64,000 nucleotides of DNA from Mycobacterium ahvazicum (GTDB lineage Bacteria; Actinomycetota; Actinomycetes; Mycobacteriales; Mycobacteriaceae): positions 1,054,001 to 1,118,000 of the forward strand of contig NZ_FXEG02000003.1 in NCBI RefSeq assembly GCF_900176255.2. Direction: 5' to 3'. The notes under the pieces are model-generated. The model was not told the origin of the DNA. It saw nothing but the letters and a program-made list of their open reading frames with translations, and ran no database searches. A program made the translations under genes and the position numbers. Position 1 is the stretch's first letter, and every line of letters begins with the position of its first letter. Shown here piece after piece: positions 25,630 through 33,930 of the stretch.

Positions 25630-27036
25630 TTGACTGACGCCATAGCTGTCTACAACCCCTCCAACGAGGAGCTGATCACCGAGGTCCCCGATTCCGATCA
25701 GGCGGCCGTCGACGCGGCGGTGGCCCGCGCGCGCGAGACCTTCGAGTCGGGGGTGTGGCGCAAGGCGCCCGCGTCGCACCGCGCGAACGTGCTCTTCCGC
25801 GCCGCTCGCATCATCGAGGAGCGCACCGACGAACTCGCCGCGCTCGAAGGCCAAGACAACGGCATGAACCTGACCGCCGCGCGGCACATCATCCCGGTGG
25901 CGGTCGAGATGCTGAAGTACTACGCCGGCTGGGTCGGCAAGATCCACGGCGAGTCGGCCAACCTCGTGTCCGACGGCCTCCTCGGCACCTGGGAGACCTA
26001 CCACACGTTCACCCAGCTCGAGCCGGTCGGCGTCGTCGGCCTGATCATTCCGTGGAATGGGCCCTTCTTCGTCGCGATGCTCAAGGTCGCGCCCGCCCTG
26101 GCGGCCGGTTGCAGCGCGGTTCTCAAGCCCGCCGAGGAGACGCCGCTCACCGCACTGAAGCTCGAGGAGATCTTCCGCGCGGCGGGCCTGCCCGACGGTG
26201 TCCTCAACGTCATCACCGGCTACGGCGAGACGACGGGCGCGGCGATGACCGCACACCCGGACATCGACAAGATCTCGTTCACCGGATCGACTGAGGTCGG
26301 ACGGCTGATCGTCAAGGCGGCGGCGGGCAATCTCAAGCGGCTGACATTGGAGCTCGGCGGCAAGTCGCCGCTGATCATGTTCGACGACGCCAATCTCGAC
26401 AAGGCGATCATGGGAGCCGGTATGGGCCTGCTGGCCGGTTCGGGGCAGAACTGCTCGTGCACCTCGCGCATCTACGTGCAGCGCGGCATCTACGACCAGG
26501 TGGTCGAGGGCCTCGCCGGCTTCGCCAAAATGCTGCCGATGGGCGGCAGCGACGATCCCGACTCCGTGCTCGGGCCGTTGATCAGTGACAAGCAGCGCAC
26601 GCGCGTCGAGGGCATCGTCAACGACGGGGTCGCGGGCGGCGCGCAGGTGATCACCGGCGGCAAGCCGATGGACCGCAAGGGCTACTTCTATGAGGCGACG
26701 ATCGTCACCGACACCACGCCCGACATGCGCCTCATCAAGGAGGAGATCTTCGGGCCGGTCGGCTGTGTGATCCCGTTCGACGACGAGGACGAGGTGCTCG
26801 CCGCGGCGAACGACACGCACTACGGGTTGGCCGGCTCGATCTGGACCGAGAACCTCAGCCGGGCCCACCGCGTCGTCAATGAGCTTCGCGCAGGCCAGAT
26901 TTGGGTGAACGCCTCGCTCGCAGCCGACCCGTCGATGCCGATCAGCGGCCACAAGCAGTCGGGTTGGGGTGGCGAGCGGGGCCGCAAGGGCATCGAAGCC
27001 TACTTCAACACCAAGGCGGTCTACATCGGCCTCTGA
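25630..27036 (+). CDS. NAD(P)-dependent aldehyde dehydrogenase
   Basis: The gene encodes 468 residues; the first codon is TTG (25630-25632), giving MTDAIAVYNPSNEEL. ALDH landmarks are PVGVVGLIIPWNGPF (cofactor region), KPAEETPLTALKLEEIF, FTGSTEVGR, LELGGKSP with general-base Glu241, and SGQNCSC with nucleophile Cys275. Length is usual for the family (about 470-500). It oxidises an aldehyde to the acid in the cytosol. The presence of the LacI regulator suggests an inducible catabolic substrate, but which one is not visible. A candidate operator lies just upstream; a 15-bp inverted repeat follows the gene. Confidence 0.94.
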   Translation: MTDAIAVYNPSNEELITEVPDSDQAAVDAAVARARETFESGVWRKAPASHRANVLFRAARIIEERTDELAALEGQDNGMNLTAARHIIPVAVEMLKYYAGWVGKIHGESANLVSDGLLGTWETYHTFTQLEPVGVVGLIIPWNGPFFVAMLKVAPALAAGCSAVLKPAEETPLTALKLEEIFRAAGLPDGVLNVITGYGETTGAAMTAHPDIDKISFTGSTEVGRLIVKAAAGNLKRLTLELGGKSPLIMFDDANLDKAIMGAGMGLLAGSGQNCSCTSRIYVQRGIYDQVVEGLAGFAKMLPMGGSDDPDSVLGPLISDKQRTRVEGIVNDGVAGGAQVITGGKPMDRKGYFYEATIVTDTTPDMRLIKEEIFGPVGCVIPFDDEDEVLAAANDTHYGLAGSIWTENLSRAHRVVNELRAGQIWVNASLAADPSMPISGHKQSGWGGERGRKGIEAYFNTKAVYIGL

Positions 27037-27053
27037 CGGGGGCTAGGCCGGCT

Positions 27054-27117
27054 CCCGCGAGCGTAACGTCACGCGGGAAACCGGGCCGATTTTCCACCCT
27101 GGCGTTACGCTCGCGGG
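27054..27117. repeat. Intergenic inverted repeat with 15-bp arms
   Basis: Arms 27054-27068 (CCCGCGAGCGTAACG) and 27103-27117 (CGTTACGCTCGCGGG) are perfect inverted copies around a 34-bp spacer, located between two convergent genes. Similar CGCGAGCGTAACG elements recur between genes in several non-tuberculous mycobacteria, from memory. It may act as a two-way transcription terminator or be a small repeat family. Confidence 0.75.
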
Positions 27118-27132
27118 TCGGCCCTGGGCCGC

Positions 27133-28188
27133 TTAAGCGAGGCTCTTGGCGAAGCCGCTGAGATCGCAAATGCTGGACACGAAAACCTCGGGCATCGCAC
27201 CCGCGAATATCAGATCGCCGCCGTGACAGGTGCCCGCGACCAACCGGCCCACGGTGGGTACACCCGCGCGCACCAGACGGCGGTAGTAATCCAGTCCCTC
27301 GTCGCGCAACGGGTCAAGTTCGTTCACCGAGATCACATGTGGCGGAAGGCCATTCAGATCCTCGTCGGTCGCGACGCCGGCGAAACAGGTGGGGTCGTTC
27401 GAGTTCTCACTGTCGGGGTCGTACAGCGAACCCAGTAGCTCCAGCTGTTGAAGACTGATGAAGTAGCCGTCGCATTCTCGTAGCGAAGGCAACTCCGCGG
27501 GGGGTTCGTGCCATCGGTTGGAGATGAACGGGCACTGCGCATAGAAGCCCGCGATTTCGTGCAGCCATCCCTCGCGTTTCGCTTTGTGCGCCACGGTCAG
27601 AGTGAGATTGCCGCCGCCGGACTCGCCCGCGACGACCAGGTGGCTGACGCCGAGCTCTGCGCGATGCGATGCCACCCAACGAACGCCGGCTGCGCAGTCG
27701 TTCAATCCGGCGGGAAAGGGGTGTGGGCCGAGTTTGCCGCCGGAGTTGCGGAACTCGACGCCGACAACGACAAGGCCGGTGCCCGCGATGTACTCGCGCA
27801 GCCGCGTGTACGTTGCGTCGGCGGCGCTGGCGATGGCCATGCCGCCACCGTGCAGGTGCACCACGGCAGGCAATGGGCCATCCGCAGCGGGGCGGCTGAC
27901 GTAAAGCGTCACATCGTTGCCGTCCTCGCCGGTGATCGTCGTGGCCGTCGTGGTCACGCCGCCCGCGTCCGGAACACCTGCCGCGAACAGGCCGAGAACG
28001 GCGCCCATCCCCTCCTCGGCCATCGCGGCATAGGCCAGCAGTTCCTCGAGTGGTGCATCGCGTGTCAGTGCCACCGTCGGCGCATTGCCGTCGAGACCCA
28101 CCGGCGCAAGAGCGTTGACCATTCGCGGGTCCGCCCGAGGCTCGGTTCGCAGACAACAATCCGGATCAGCAAGGCGACCGTTGGCCAT
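27133..28188 (-). CDS. Alpha/beta hydrolase, hormone-sensitive-lipase (LipU/Lip)-type esterase
   Basis: The gene encodes 351 residues from ATG 28186-28188 (an internal ATG at residue 23 is possible). Oxyanion motif HLHGGGMAIAS (111-121), nucleophile GESGGGN (Ser190), acid in NELDPLRDEG (Asp292) and catalytic His in GTCHGGD (His322) define an HSL-family carboxylesterase of the type numerous in mycobacteria (Lip proteins). It hydrolyses short or medium acyl esters; no signal peptide is seen, so it is cytosolic or membrane-associated. It faces the aldehyde dehydrogenase, separated by the inverted repeat. Confidence 0.9.
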   Translation of the reverse strand: MANGRLADPDCCLRTEPRADPRMVNALAPVGLDGNAPTVALTRDAPLEELLAYAAMAEEGMGAVLGLFAAGVPDAGGVTTTATTITGEDGNDVTLYVSRPAADGPLPAVVHLHGGGMAIASAADATYTRLREYIAGTGLVVVGVEFRNSGGKLGPHPFPAGLNDCAAGVRWVASHRAELGVSHLVVAGESGGGNLTLTVAHKAKREGWLHEIAGFYAQCPFISNRWHEPPAELPSLRECDGYFISLQQLELLGSLYDPDSENSNDPTCFAGVATDEDLNGLPPHVISVNELDPLRDEGLDYYRRLVRAGVPTVGRLVAGTCHGGDLIFAGAMPEVFVSSICDLSGFAKSLA

Positions 28189-28292
28189 TTTGCGACCTTA
28201 CTGTCGTCGGCCGCGCCGCCGCTAGACCGAAATGATCGGGGCGAGCGAAACACTGGGCCCTAGCCACCCGCGCTGGCATTGTGACCACTCAT

Positions 28293-28366
28293 GCGGGTGT
28301 GGCTGAGCGGCTAGGCAGCGGCCTGCAAAGCCGTACACACGGGTTCGAATCCCGTCACTCGCTCCA
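28293..28366 (+). tRNA. tRNA-Cys (GCA anticodon), CCA encoded
   Basis: The 7-bp acceptor stem GCGGGTG pairs with CACTCGC (one G-T wobble). The anticodon loop CTGCAAA is closed by CGGC/GCCG and gives anticodon GCA. The T arm reads CGGGTTCGAATCCCG. The discriminator base is T, as required for tRNA-Cys, and CCA is encoded at 28364-28366. The next gene ends 6 bp further on the opposite strand. Confidence 0.96.
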
Positions 28367-28371
28367 CGGAC

Positions 28372-29517
28372 TCAGGGCCGCGCCTGCGGCGTCACGAGGA
28401 ACTTCTCACCGGTCGCTCGCTTGAGGTATTCGTTGAACGCGTCAGGCTGCAGCATTCCGGCGAGCGACACCTCTCGGGTGTAGTTGCTCGCGAACGTCGT
28501 CGTGAGCTCGGCTGCCACCCGTGCGCGCAACCGGCCAAAGGTCTCCGCGCCGGCGCGCTGAATGAACGGCGTCAGCAGCCACCCTCCGACGCCCCACGCC
28601 ATGCCGAAGCTCCTCGTGAGAACCGTGGGACTCGTATCCAGCGCGCCGTAGATGTACACCTGCTTGTGGACGTTCGACCCGTAGCGCGAATACTCCGCCG
28701 CAGTCGCATTGGCTGCCTTCTCCATGCCGTTGAGGATCTGGCTGGCCAACGTGCCACCACCGGTGGCATCGAACGCAAGCGTCGCTGACGTCTCTTTGAG
28801 CGCCTCGACGAGGTCGGTGCCGAATGAGGGCGAGGAGGAGTTGAGGACATGGGTTGCGCCGAGTGAGCGCAGCAGCTCCTCTTGCTCGGGTTTGCGGACG
28901 ATATTGACCAGCGGTATCCCGTCTTTCAGGCAGAGCTTGACCAGCATTTGTCCCAGGTTCGACGCCGCTGCGGTGTGTACGAGGCCCGAATGTCCTTCGC
29001 GGCGCATGGTTTCCGTCATTCCCAGTGCCGTCATCGGGTTGACGAACGACGACGCGCCGTCGCGGGCCGTGGCCCCCTCGGGCAGGACCAGACAAGCCGA
29101 CGCGTCGACCGCTCGATATTGCGAGTACATCGCGCCGCCCGCGATCGCCACGGCTTTTCCAACGAGCGGCTGGGCCGCGTCCGAGGGCCCCGCGGCCACA
29201 ACGGTGCCCGCGCCTTCGTTGCCCACCGGAAGCGACTTGTCCAGGCGCGCCGACAGCGCACCCAGGGCGCCCTCGCCGAGGGAGGCGGTGACCACGGGGC
29301 GTTCGGGCGTGCCCGTCACCGCGGCCTTGGTCATGTCGGCGCTGGCAACCAGAAGACCCAGATCCGACGGGTTGATCGGCGAGGCCTCCACTCGCACCAG
29401 CACCTCGCTGGCGCCGGGCGTCGGGACGGGTACCTCGTGCAACGAAAGCTCGAGCGTGCCATCGGAGGTCACCAGCGAACGCAGCTCCAGTGCTTCGCCA
29501 GGTAGATCTGCGGTCAT
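28372..29517 (-). CDS. MDR-superfamily (zinc-independent) oxidoreductase
   Basis: The gene encodes 381 residues. The GroES-like N-terminal domain (VPVPTPGASEVLVRVEASPINPSDLG) and Rossmann domain (VNPMTALGM...LVHTAAASNLGQMLVKLC) fit the medium-chain dehydrogenase/reductase fold of the quinone reductase or trans-2-enoyl-CoA reductase sort. The usual structural zinc Cys cluster is absent, so it is probably a zinc-free NADPH-dependent reductase. KPEQEELLRSLGATHVLNSS is the cofactor-domain beta-strand region. It is cytosolic; the substrate is unknown. It is on the same strand as YchJ, whose stop is 58 bp upstream. Confidence 0.88.
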   Translation of the reverse strand: MTADLPGEALELRSLVTSDGTLELSLHEVPVPTPGASEVLVRVEASPINPSDLGLLVASADMTKAAVTGTPERPVVTASLGEGALGALSARLDKSLPVGNEGAGTVVAAGPSDAAQPLVGKAVAIAGGAMYSQYRAVDASACLVLPEGATARDGASSFVNPMTALGMTETMRREGHSGLVHTAAASNLGQMLVKLCLKDGIPLVNIVRKPEQEELLRSLGATHVLNSSSPSFGTDLVEALKETSATLAFDATGGGTLASQILNGMEKAANATAAEYSRYGSNVHKQVYIYGALDTSPTVLTRSFGMAWGVGGWLLTPFIQRAGAETFGRLRARVAAELTTTFASNYTREVSLAGMLQPDAFNEYLKRATGEKFLVTPQARP

Positions 29518-29575
29518 GGGCGGTGCCTCATTTCTGTTGTCGGTCAGCCTTACAGCGTGTCAACGCGAAAGGCGG

Positions 29576-29986
29576 CTACACATCTTCCGCCGCGCGGTCT
29601 GAAACGGCGTCGAGGTAAAACCACCGGCCGGCGCGGCGCTGGAAGCGACTGCGCTCATGCAAGCGGTCGGCGCGGCCCCCGGATTCGAACTGGGCGTTGA
29701 ACTCGACCTCACCGCGATCGTCGTCGGGACCACCCGCGACGGTATCGATCACCTCGAGACCCGTCCAGGTGATGCCCGGGTCGACGGTCACGTCGGCCGG
29801 CCGAGTTCGCGGATGCCACGTACGAAAGAGATAAGCGGCGTCTCCACAGGCGAATGCCGAATACCGTGACCGCATCAGTTCCTCGGCCGATCGTGCCTGC
29901 GACTCGCCGTCGTGCAGCGGCTCGCAGCACCCGCGATAGCCATCACCACTGCCGCACGGGCACGCCGGCCCGAGGAATTCGTCCAC
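29576..29986 (-). CDS. YchJ-family SEC-C motif protein (UPF0225)
   Basis: The gene encodes 136 residues from a GTG at 29984-29986. The SEC-C-like zinc-binding motif CPCGSGDGYRGCCEPLH occupies residues 10-26, followed by the NTF2-like YchJ domain (LMRSRYSAFACGDAAYLFRTWHP...GEVEFNAQF...LHERSRFQR...WFYLDAV). The family is widespread and of unknown role. It lies 21 bp after the true stop of the frameshifted gene at 30008-30699 and probably belongs to the same transcript. Confidence 0.93.
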   Translation of the reverse strand: MDEFLGPACPCGSGDGYRGCCEPLHDGESQARSAEELMRSRYSAFACGDAAYLFRTWHPRTRPADVTVDPGITWTGLEVIDTVAGGPDDDRGEVEFNAQFESGGRADRLHERSRFQRRAGRWFYLDAVSDRAAEDV

Positions 29987-30007
29987 GTCATCAAGCCTGA
30001 CAGACGC

Positions 30008-30699
30008 TTACGGTCCTGCGGTGGCCGCCGCGTCCTGCAGTACCTGCTGCAACTTGTCGAGCGGATCGCCTTCGGTGGGGTCGAGCCGACGCGGCGGTAT
30101 CTCGCGGCCATCGGGTGTGACGGCGGCGAGCACTGGGGGCGGTGGTGCGGGAGCGCGGACGGTGCGGCGTTGAGTTTGTTCGTCAGCCGGTTCGCGGTGT
30201 CCTGCCGAATGGCCCGCCGTTGCGGGTCCGAGTCGTTGTTGCCCGAGAAACAGTCGTGCGGCGCGGCGTCGACGACGGCCAGTGCGCTTCGGTAGCGTTC
30301 GTCAGCATGGGCTCGGTCCCCCGCCGCCGTGGCCTGATCACCCTGAGTTTCGCGTACCAGCTCGAGGTCGACTCGCACGGGGCAAGAACGGGCGGCATCG
30401 GTGCGGTCGAGGGCAGCCGAGAAGTGAAAGTCAGCATCGTCGAGCCGGCCGTCGAGAACGGCGGCCGCGCCGGCGGCGAACGAAGCCTTCGCCGGTTCCA
30501 CCACATTGGCGATGCCGAGGACCTCTGCATCACTTTGGACCGCTCTTGCGTCACCGTGCTCGAAAGAAGTTCCGGCCGAATTACCGGCTACCACAACCGA
30601 AATCAGCTTGACGATTACCAATAGCGCCGTGACCGTCACCGGGGCCGAGTAGATCAGCAGCCGTCGTCGTAGCCGCAGCCTTGCCGGTCTATGCATCAT
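30008..30699 (-). pseudogene. Frameshifted membrane-anchored protein, last gene of the MoxR/vWA cluster
   Basis: The 5' part encodes a single-TM protein (RRRLLIYSAPVTVTALLVIVKLI) with a helical region of repeat-like Ala/Asp segments (FAAGAAAVLDGRLDDADFHF), to about residue 185. In the original frame the rest (HHRPQCSPPSHPM...) is Arg/Ser/Pro-rich nonsense running through YchJ to 29875. In the adjacent frame the sequence from about 30140 reads PVLAAVTPDGREIPPRRLD...GDPLDKLQQVLQDAAATAGP and stops at 30008, 21 bp before YchJ. Restoring the frame needs one extra G in the G5 run at 30135-30139 or an equivalent change. So the gene is frameshifted, or the base call is wrong. Its ATG overlaps the upstream gene by 4 bp. 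Confidence 0.75.
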
Positions 30700-31619
30700 G
30701 ATGCCAAGTCTCGTCGGGCAATACGGCCGCGCCGGAACTCGCGCACCGAAAGATAGATCTCGGCCAGCAGCAGTCCCGCCGCAAGCAACGCAGGCAGCCA
30801 GTACAGCTCTACCCGTTCGACCCCGACGTCAAGGCCGCGCGCTGCATCGGGGAGATCGAGCCGGAAGGGCTGACCAGGGTCCCGATGTACGTACCGCACC
30901 TCGAGTTGTTCTGCGATTTGCCGCAATTCGGCTTCGTCGATCGAGTCGGTGCGGCCGTAACCCAGCACCGCCCCGCTATTTACCGACCGTGGCGTGAGGT
31001 TGAGGTCGCCCTGCCTCGCGGGCGATCCCGGCGCACCGGAGCCGAAGTACAGCACTACGTTGCGCGAACCCGGATACTGTTGCAGCGCCTGCGTCAGCTG
31101 GTACCGCAGGACGTTGCCCGGTGCGGCGGCGTCGACATCGGCACCGTCCTGGGCGGCGCCGAGAGCCGCGATGGCCGCACGCAAGCTCCAGACATCTTCA
31201 GAAAGCGGCCAATTCAGCGAGGCCTTCGAAACGAAGCTGACGAGTGCGTACCGAGCCGCCGGGTACTGCTTGATCAATTCCGTGATGTCATCGCGTATCC
31301 CGGCGATGCGCGGAGTGTCGACGCCGTAGTCCTCGACACCTGAGGCGGCCGACCGATCGACGACGAGGAATACGTTGAGATTCGCTCCGGCCGCGGCCGT
31401 TGTCCCAGCGCGATTTTGGTCGTCGCGGATCGTTGGACGGGTGGTTGCCGCAATCAGCAGCAGCACCGCCACGGTCACGCCGCTCCACCGCAGCACCGCA
31501 CGCAGACGCCGGCTCCCGGCCGACTGCAGCACCCGCCAAAGCGCCACCAGCCGCGCCAGGGCGAGCGCGCCAGCTACGACTGCGAGGATCGGCCAGGGCA
31601 GCACGGGCTGATACGTCAT
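30696..31619 (-). CDS. vWA/Bat-like membrane protein
   Basis: The gene encodes 307 residues. Two N-terminal membrane segments (PILAVVAGALALARLVALW and WSGVTVAVLLLIAATT), an extracytoplasmic von Willebrand A-like domain (LNVFLVVDRSAASGVEDYG...YALVSFVSKASLNWPLSEDVW) and a C-terminal segment (YWLPALLAAGLLLAEIYL) give BatA architecture. The MIDAS is degenerate: D-R-S-A-A instead of DxSxS, so metal-dependent ligand binding may be weakened. MoxR/vWA systems act as chaperones for metal or complex insertion and envelope integrity. It overlaps both neighbours by 4 bp (translational coupling). Confidence 0.8.
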   Translation of the reverse strand: MTYQPVLPWPILAVVAGALALARLVALWRVLQSAGSRRLRAVLRWSGVTVAVLLLIAATTRPTIRDDQNRAGTTAAAGANLNVFLVVDRSAASGVEDYGVDTPRIAGIRDDITELIKQYPAARYALVSFVSKASLNWPLSEDVWSLRAAIAALGAAQDGADVDAAAPGNVLRYQLTQALQQYPGSRNVVLYFGSGAPGSPARQGDLNLTPRSVNSGAVLGYGRTDSIDEAELRQIAEQLEVRYVHRDPGQPFRLDLPDAARGLDVGVERVELYWLPALLAAGLLLAEIYLSVREFRRGRIARRDLAS

Positions 31620-32593
31620 CGGCGCAATACCAGTAGGGCCACCGAGAGCACGGCCGCCGACAACAACGCGATCGCCAGCGGTATCACCGGTGCATCACGG
31701 AAATCCGCTGTCACGATGGTGCCGTCCGCGAGCCGCGCCGCCGGAGTGTGCGTGCGAATCTCGTTGAGTGCCGCGGTGACTGGCTTTGCCCCAGCCCTGA
31801 CGTACCGGCCGTCGGTCTGCTGCGCGAGCGCGACCAGAGCACCGCTGGCAGGCGATGGGGCCGTGTCGACCACATTGACCTGAGCCCCCGTACGTTTGGC
31901 CAGCTCTCGCACAGAGTTATCGGTGAACAGCGAGGCACGCGACTCCCCCGACGCGCGAAGCTCCGAGGGCCCAAGATAAATCACCGAGCGCCGATGCGAG
32001 TCCTGCTGTTCGTTAGCGGTGAAGCCGGTGAGGCACAGCGCGATAACATCATTCACGCTGGGGGCATAGTCCGTGTAGGGCACCGGAGGGGAAAACGACG
32101 TCAACTGCCCCTCATGGGCGCCAACGTATCCGCTGAATTGACCGGCCGCGTATTGGTGATCGCGCGTCAACGGGACCAGACGCCGGTTCACCGATGTCAG
32201 GCCGATGCGTTGGGTCTGTGGCGAAGCGGTGGTCTGCCGCGCGAAGTAGTCGAGCAGTTCAGTCGTCGCGGGATCGGTTACCGGCTGCGCGACGCACAGC
32301 ATGATGTCCTCGGGATGCATGGCGTCAAAATCATTGCCGGCCCGGCTTGGCCGGGCCGCGGCCCACGTCGCAGCGCTGAACATAACTGTCAGCACCACCA
32401 GTTTCACGATCGTCGACAGTGAACGAAGCCGAGCCACTCTTGCGTACTCGGGCAACCGGGTCAGCCGGGCGACGTTGGCCAACGGTCGCAGCTGTCTGCG
32501 GGCAGCGGTCATGGGCAGCAACGCCGCCAGCGCCACGGCGGCGAGGAGGCAGGACGATGCAATGGCCGCTACCGGCCACCATTTCAGGTCCAC
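31616..32593 (-). CDS. Membrane protein of the MoxR/vWA cluster, BatB-like without MIDAS
   Basis: The gene encodes 325 residues. Two N-terminal hydrophobic segments (AAIASSCLLAAVALAALLPM, LSTIVKLVVLTVMFSAATW), a soluble middle domain of vWA length (IMLCVAQPVTDPATTELLDYF...VIYLGPSELRAS) and a C-terminal TM (VIPLAIALLSAAVLSVALLVL) place it as the second Bat-type subunit. The position where MIDAS DxSxS should be reads CVAQPVTD, so no metal site is visible. It overlaps the upstream gene by 10 bp and the downstream by 4 bp. Function is inferred from its place in the operon. Confidence 0.72.
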   Translation of the reverse strand: MDLKWWPVAAIASSCLLAAVALAALLPMTAARRQLRPLANVARLTRLPEYARVARLRSLSTIVKLVVLTVMFSAATWAAARPSRAGNDFDAMHPEDIMLCVAQPVTDPATTELLDYFARQTTASPQTQRIGLTSVNRRLVPLTRDHQYAAGQFSGYVGAHEGQLTSFSPPVPYTDYAPSVNDVIALCLTGFTANEQQDSHRRSVIYLGPSELRASGESRASLFTDNSVRELAKRTGAQVNVVDTAPSPASGALVALAQQTDGRYVRAGAKPVTAALNEIRTHTPAARLADGTIVTADFRDAPVIPLAIALLSAAVLSVALLVLRR

Positions 32594-33057
32594 GAGCGGA
32601 TCAACTCCTGCGCCGAGGCACTCACCTCGCCGACGTCGACTCGCGTCTCGGCGTTGAACTGCCCGTCTCCGAGGCGGGCCAGCAGGGGCGCGGCCGCGGC
32701 CAGACCCCCGTCGGCCACCGCGTCGATATGCAGGTACTGAGCGCGCTCACCAGTCGCCTGATGCAAGAAACTGCGTACCGTCCGGCCGATGGCCGCACAC
32801 GCCTGCGCCGCCGACGTTCGGCCCGCGTCGTACTCGGCGGCGACACGCTGTACACCGCGCGCGAACCGGTTGCGGATGATCCGGGAGTGCACCCGCCGCA
32901 CGATGGGGATGCGTCGCAACCGATGCGACGGCAGCGTCCATACGAAAAGGCACGCATACCAAGCGGTTACGCCAAGAACCAACAGGACGGACCACACCAG
33001 CCACCACGCCGAGTACGGCTGCGGCCCAAACGCATGGCGCAGCAAGTCATCCGGCAC
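32584..33057 (-). CDS. Small membrane protein of the MoxR/vWA cluster
   Basis: The gene encodes 157 residues: one N-terminal TM (SAWWLVWSVLLVLGVTAWYACLF), then a basic stretch and a helical cytosolic domain (RGVQRVAAEYDAGRTSAAQACAAIGRTVRSFL). The layout matches the small DUF4381-like proteins that sit between DUF58 and vWA genes in MoxR operons. It overlaps DUF58 by 11 bp and the next gene by 10 bp. No catalytic motif is visible. Confidence 0.75.
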   Translation of the reverse strand: MPDDLLRHAFGPQPYSAWWLVWSVLLVLGVTAWYACLFVWTLPSHRLRRIPIVRRVHSRIIRNRFARGVQRVAAEYDAGRTSAAQACAAIGRTVRSFLHQATGERAQYLHIDAVADGGLAAAAPLLARLGDGQFNAETRVDVGEVSASAQELIRSWT

Positions 33058-33913
33058 GGGCGGCTACCTCGGTCAGGCCGGCGAGTTCACGCCGGATGTC
33101 ACTGCTGGCGCCGACAGTTGCGTGCGGAATCGCATGTCCGGTCAGAAACGCACCCAGACGGGCGCGGCGAGCGCGCTCGGCCCGGCGGTAAGCAGCGACG
33201 ACCCGCGGGCCAAGGTCGGCTCCGTTCAGAACGAAGCGACCGGTGGCGACGTCATACCCGTCCGTGTCGTCGGGCCCCACCGCGGGCATGTCCGACACCA
33301 TTGCCCACATCATGTCGTGGCGTGCGCGCAGTCGGGTGAGCACCGTGCGGAGCCGGTCATCGATTTCGGGTTCGTCGGACACCACGATGATCAGCACGCT
33401 GTGCCGGTAATGCGTTGCGGCGTAATCGAGTTGGCCGCAGATATCACTGGCTCCAGGTTCGTTCGTGGTGTGCTGGTACCAGCGATGCAGTAGTCCCTCG
33501 ACGTGCGGCTCGCCGCGCTGCTGCGCAATGTTGACGCAGCCGCGGCGGTCGCCGTAGACCATGCCGATCTGATCGGAGCGCCGCAGGCCGATCAGCCCCA
33601 CCGCACCCATGAGGTGCGCGGCTACGTCGCGCTTGCACTCCCCACTCGGGGCGAGAGCCGACATGTTGCGACCGGCGTCGGCGACGAGCAGGATCTTGTG
33701 GTGCTTTTCGGAGACGAACCGTTTGATGAGCACGCTGCCCGAGCGCGCAGAAGCCTTCCAATCGATATCGCGGACGTCGTCACCGGGAACATAAGGGCGT
33801 AGATCGTCGAATTCCATACTGCGCGTGTGTAACAGCGTGTAGCGGCCACCCTCGAGCAAGCCGCGGGTGTCGGTGCCGAAGTGGGCCTTCGCCCGGTTGA
33901 GATGCTTACCCAC
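33047..33913 (-). CDS. DUF58 protein (MoxR partner)
   Basis: The gene encodes 288 residues from a GTG at 33911-33913. The defining DUF58 signature is RSMEFDDLRPYVPGDDVRDIDW followed by KASARSG (about residues 32-60), then a vWA-like core (ILLVADAGRNMSAL...GLIGLRRSDQIGMVYGDRRG...LIIVVSDEPEIDD). DUF58 proteins almost always pair with a MoxR AAA+ ATPase, as here (17 bp gap). It has no TM, so it is a cytosolic adaptor between MoxR and the membrane vWA proteins. The sequence looks intact although MoxR is not. Confidence 0.9.
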   Translation of the reverse strand: MGKHLNRAKAHFGTDTRGLLEGGRYTLLHTRSMEFDDLRPYVPGDDVRDIDWKASARSGSVLIKRFVSEKHHKILLVADAGRNMSALAPSGECKRDVAAHLMGAVGLIGLRRSDQIGMVYGDRRGCVNIAQQRGEPHVEGLLHRWYQHTTNEPGASDICGQLDYAATHYRHSVLIIVVSDEPEIDDRLRTVLTRLRARHDMMWAMVSDMPAVGPDDTDGYDVATGRFVLNGADLGPRVVAAYRRAERARRARLGAFLTGHAIPHATVGASSDIRRELAGLTEVAARAG

Positions 33914-33930
33914 GACGACCGTCTGGCACC

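Noticed and set aside
28293..28366. tRNA-adjacent attachment site of a mobile element
   Set aside because: No integrase and no second copy of the tRNA 3' end in the flanking sequence.
29875..30007. C-terminal extension of the frameshifted gene through YchJ
   Set aside because: The residues are Arg/Ser nonsense antagonistic to the clear YchJ frame; the sensible ending is in the adjacent frame.
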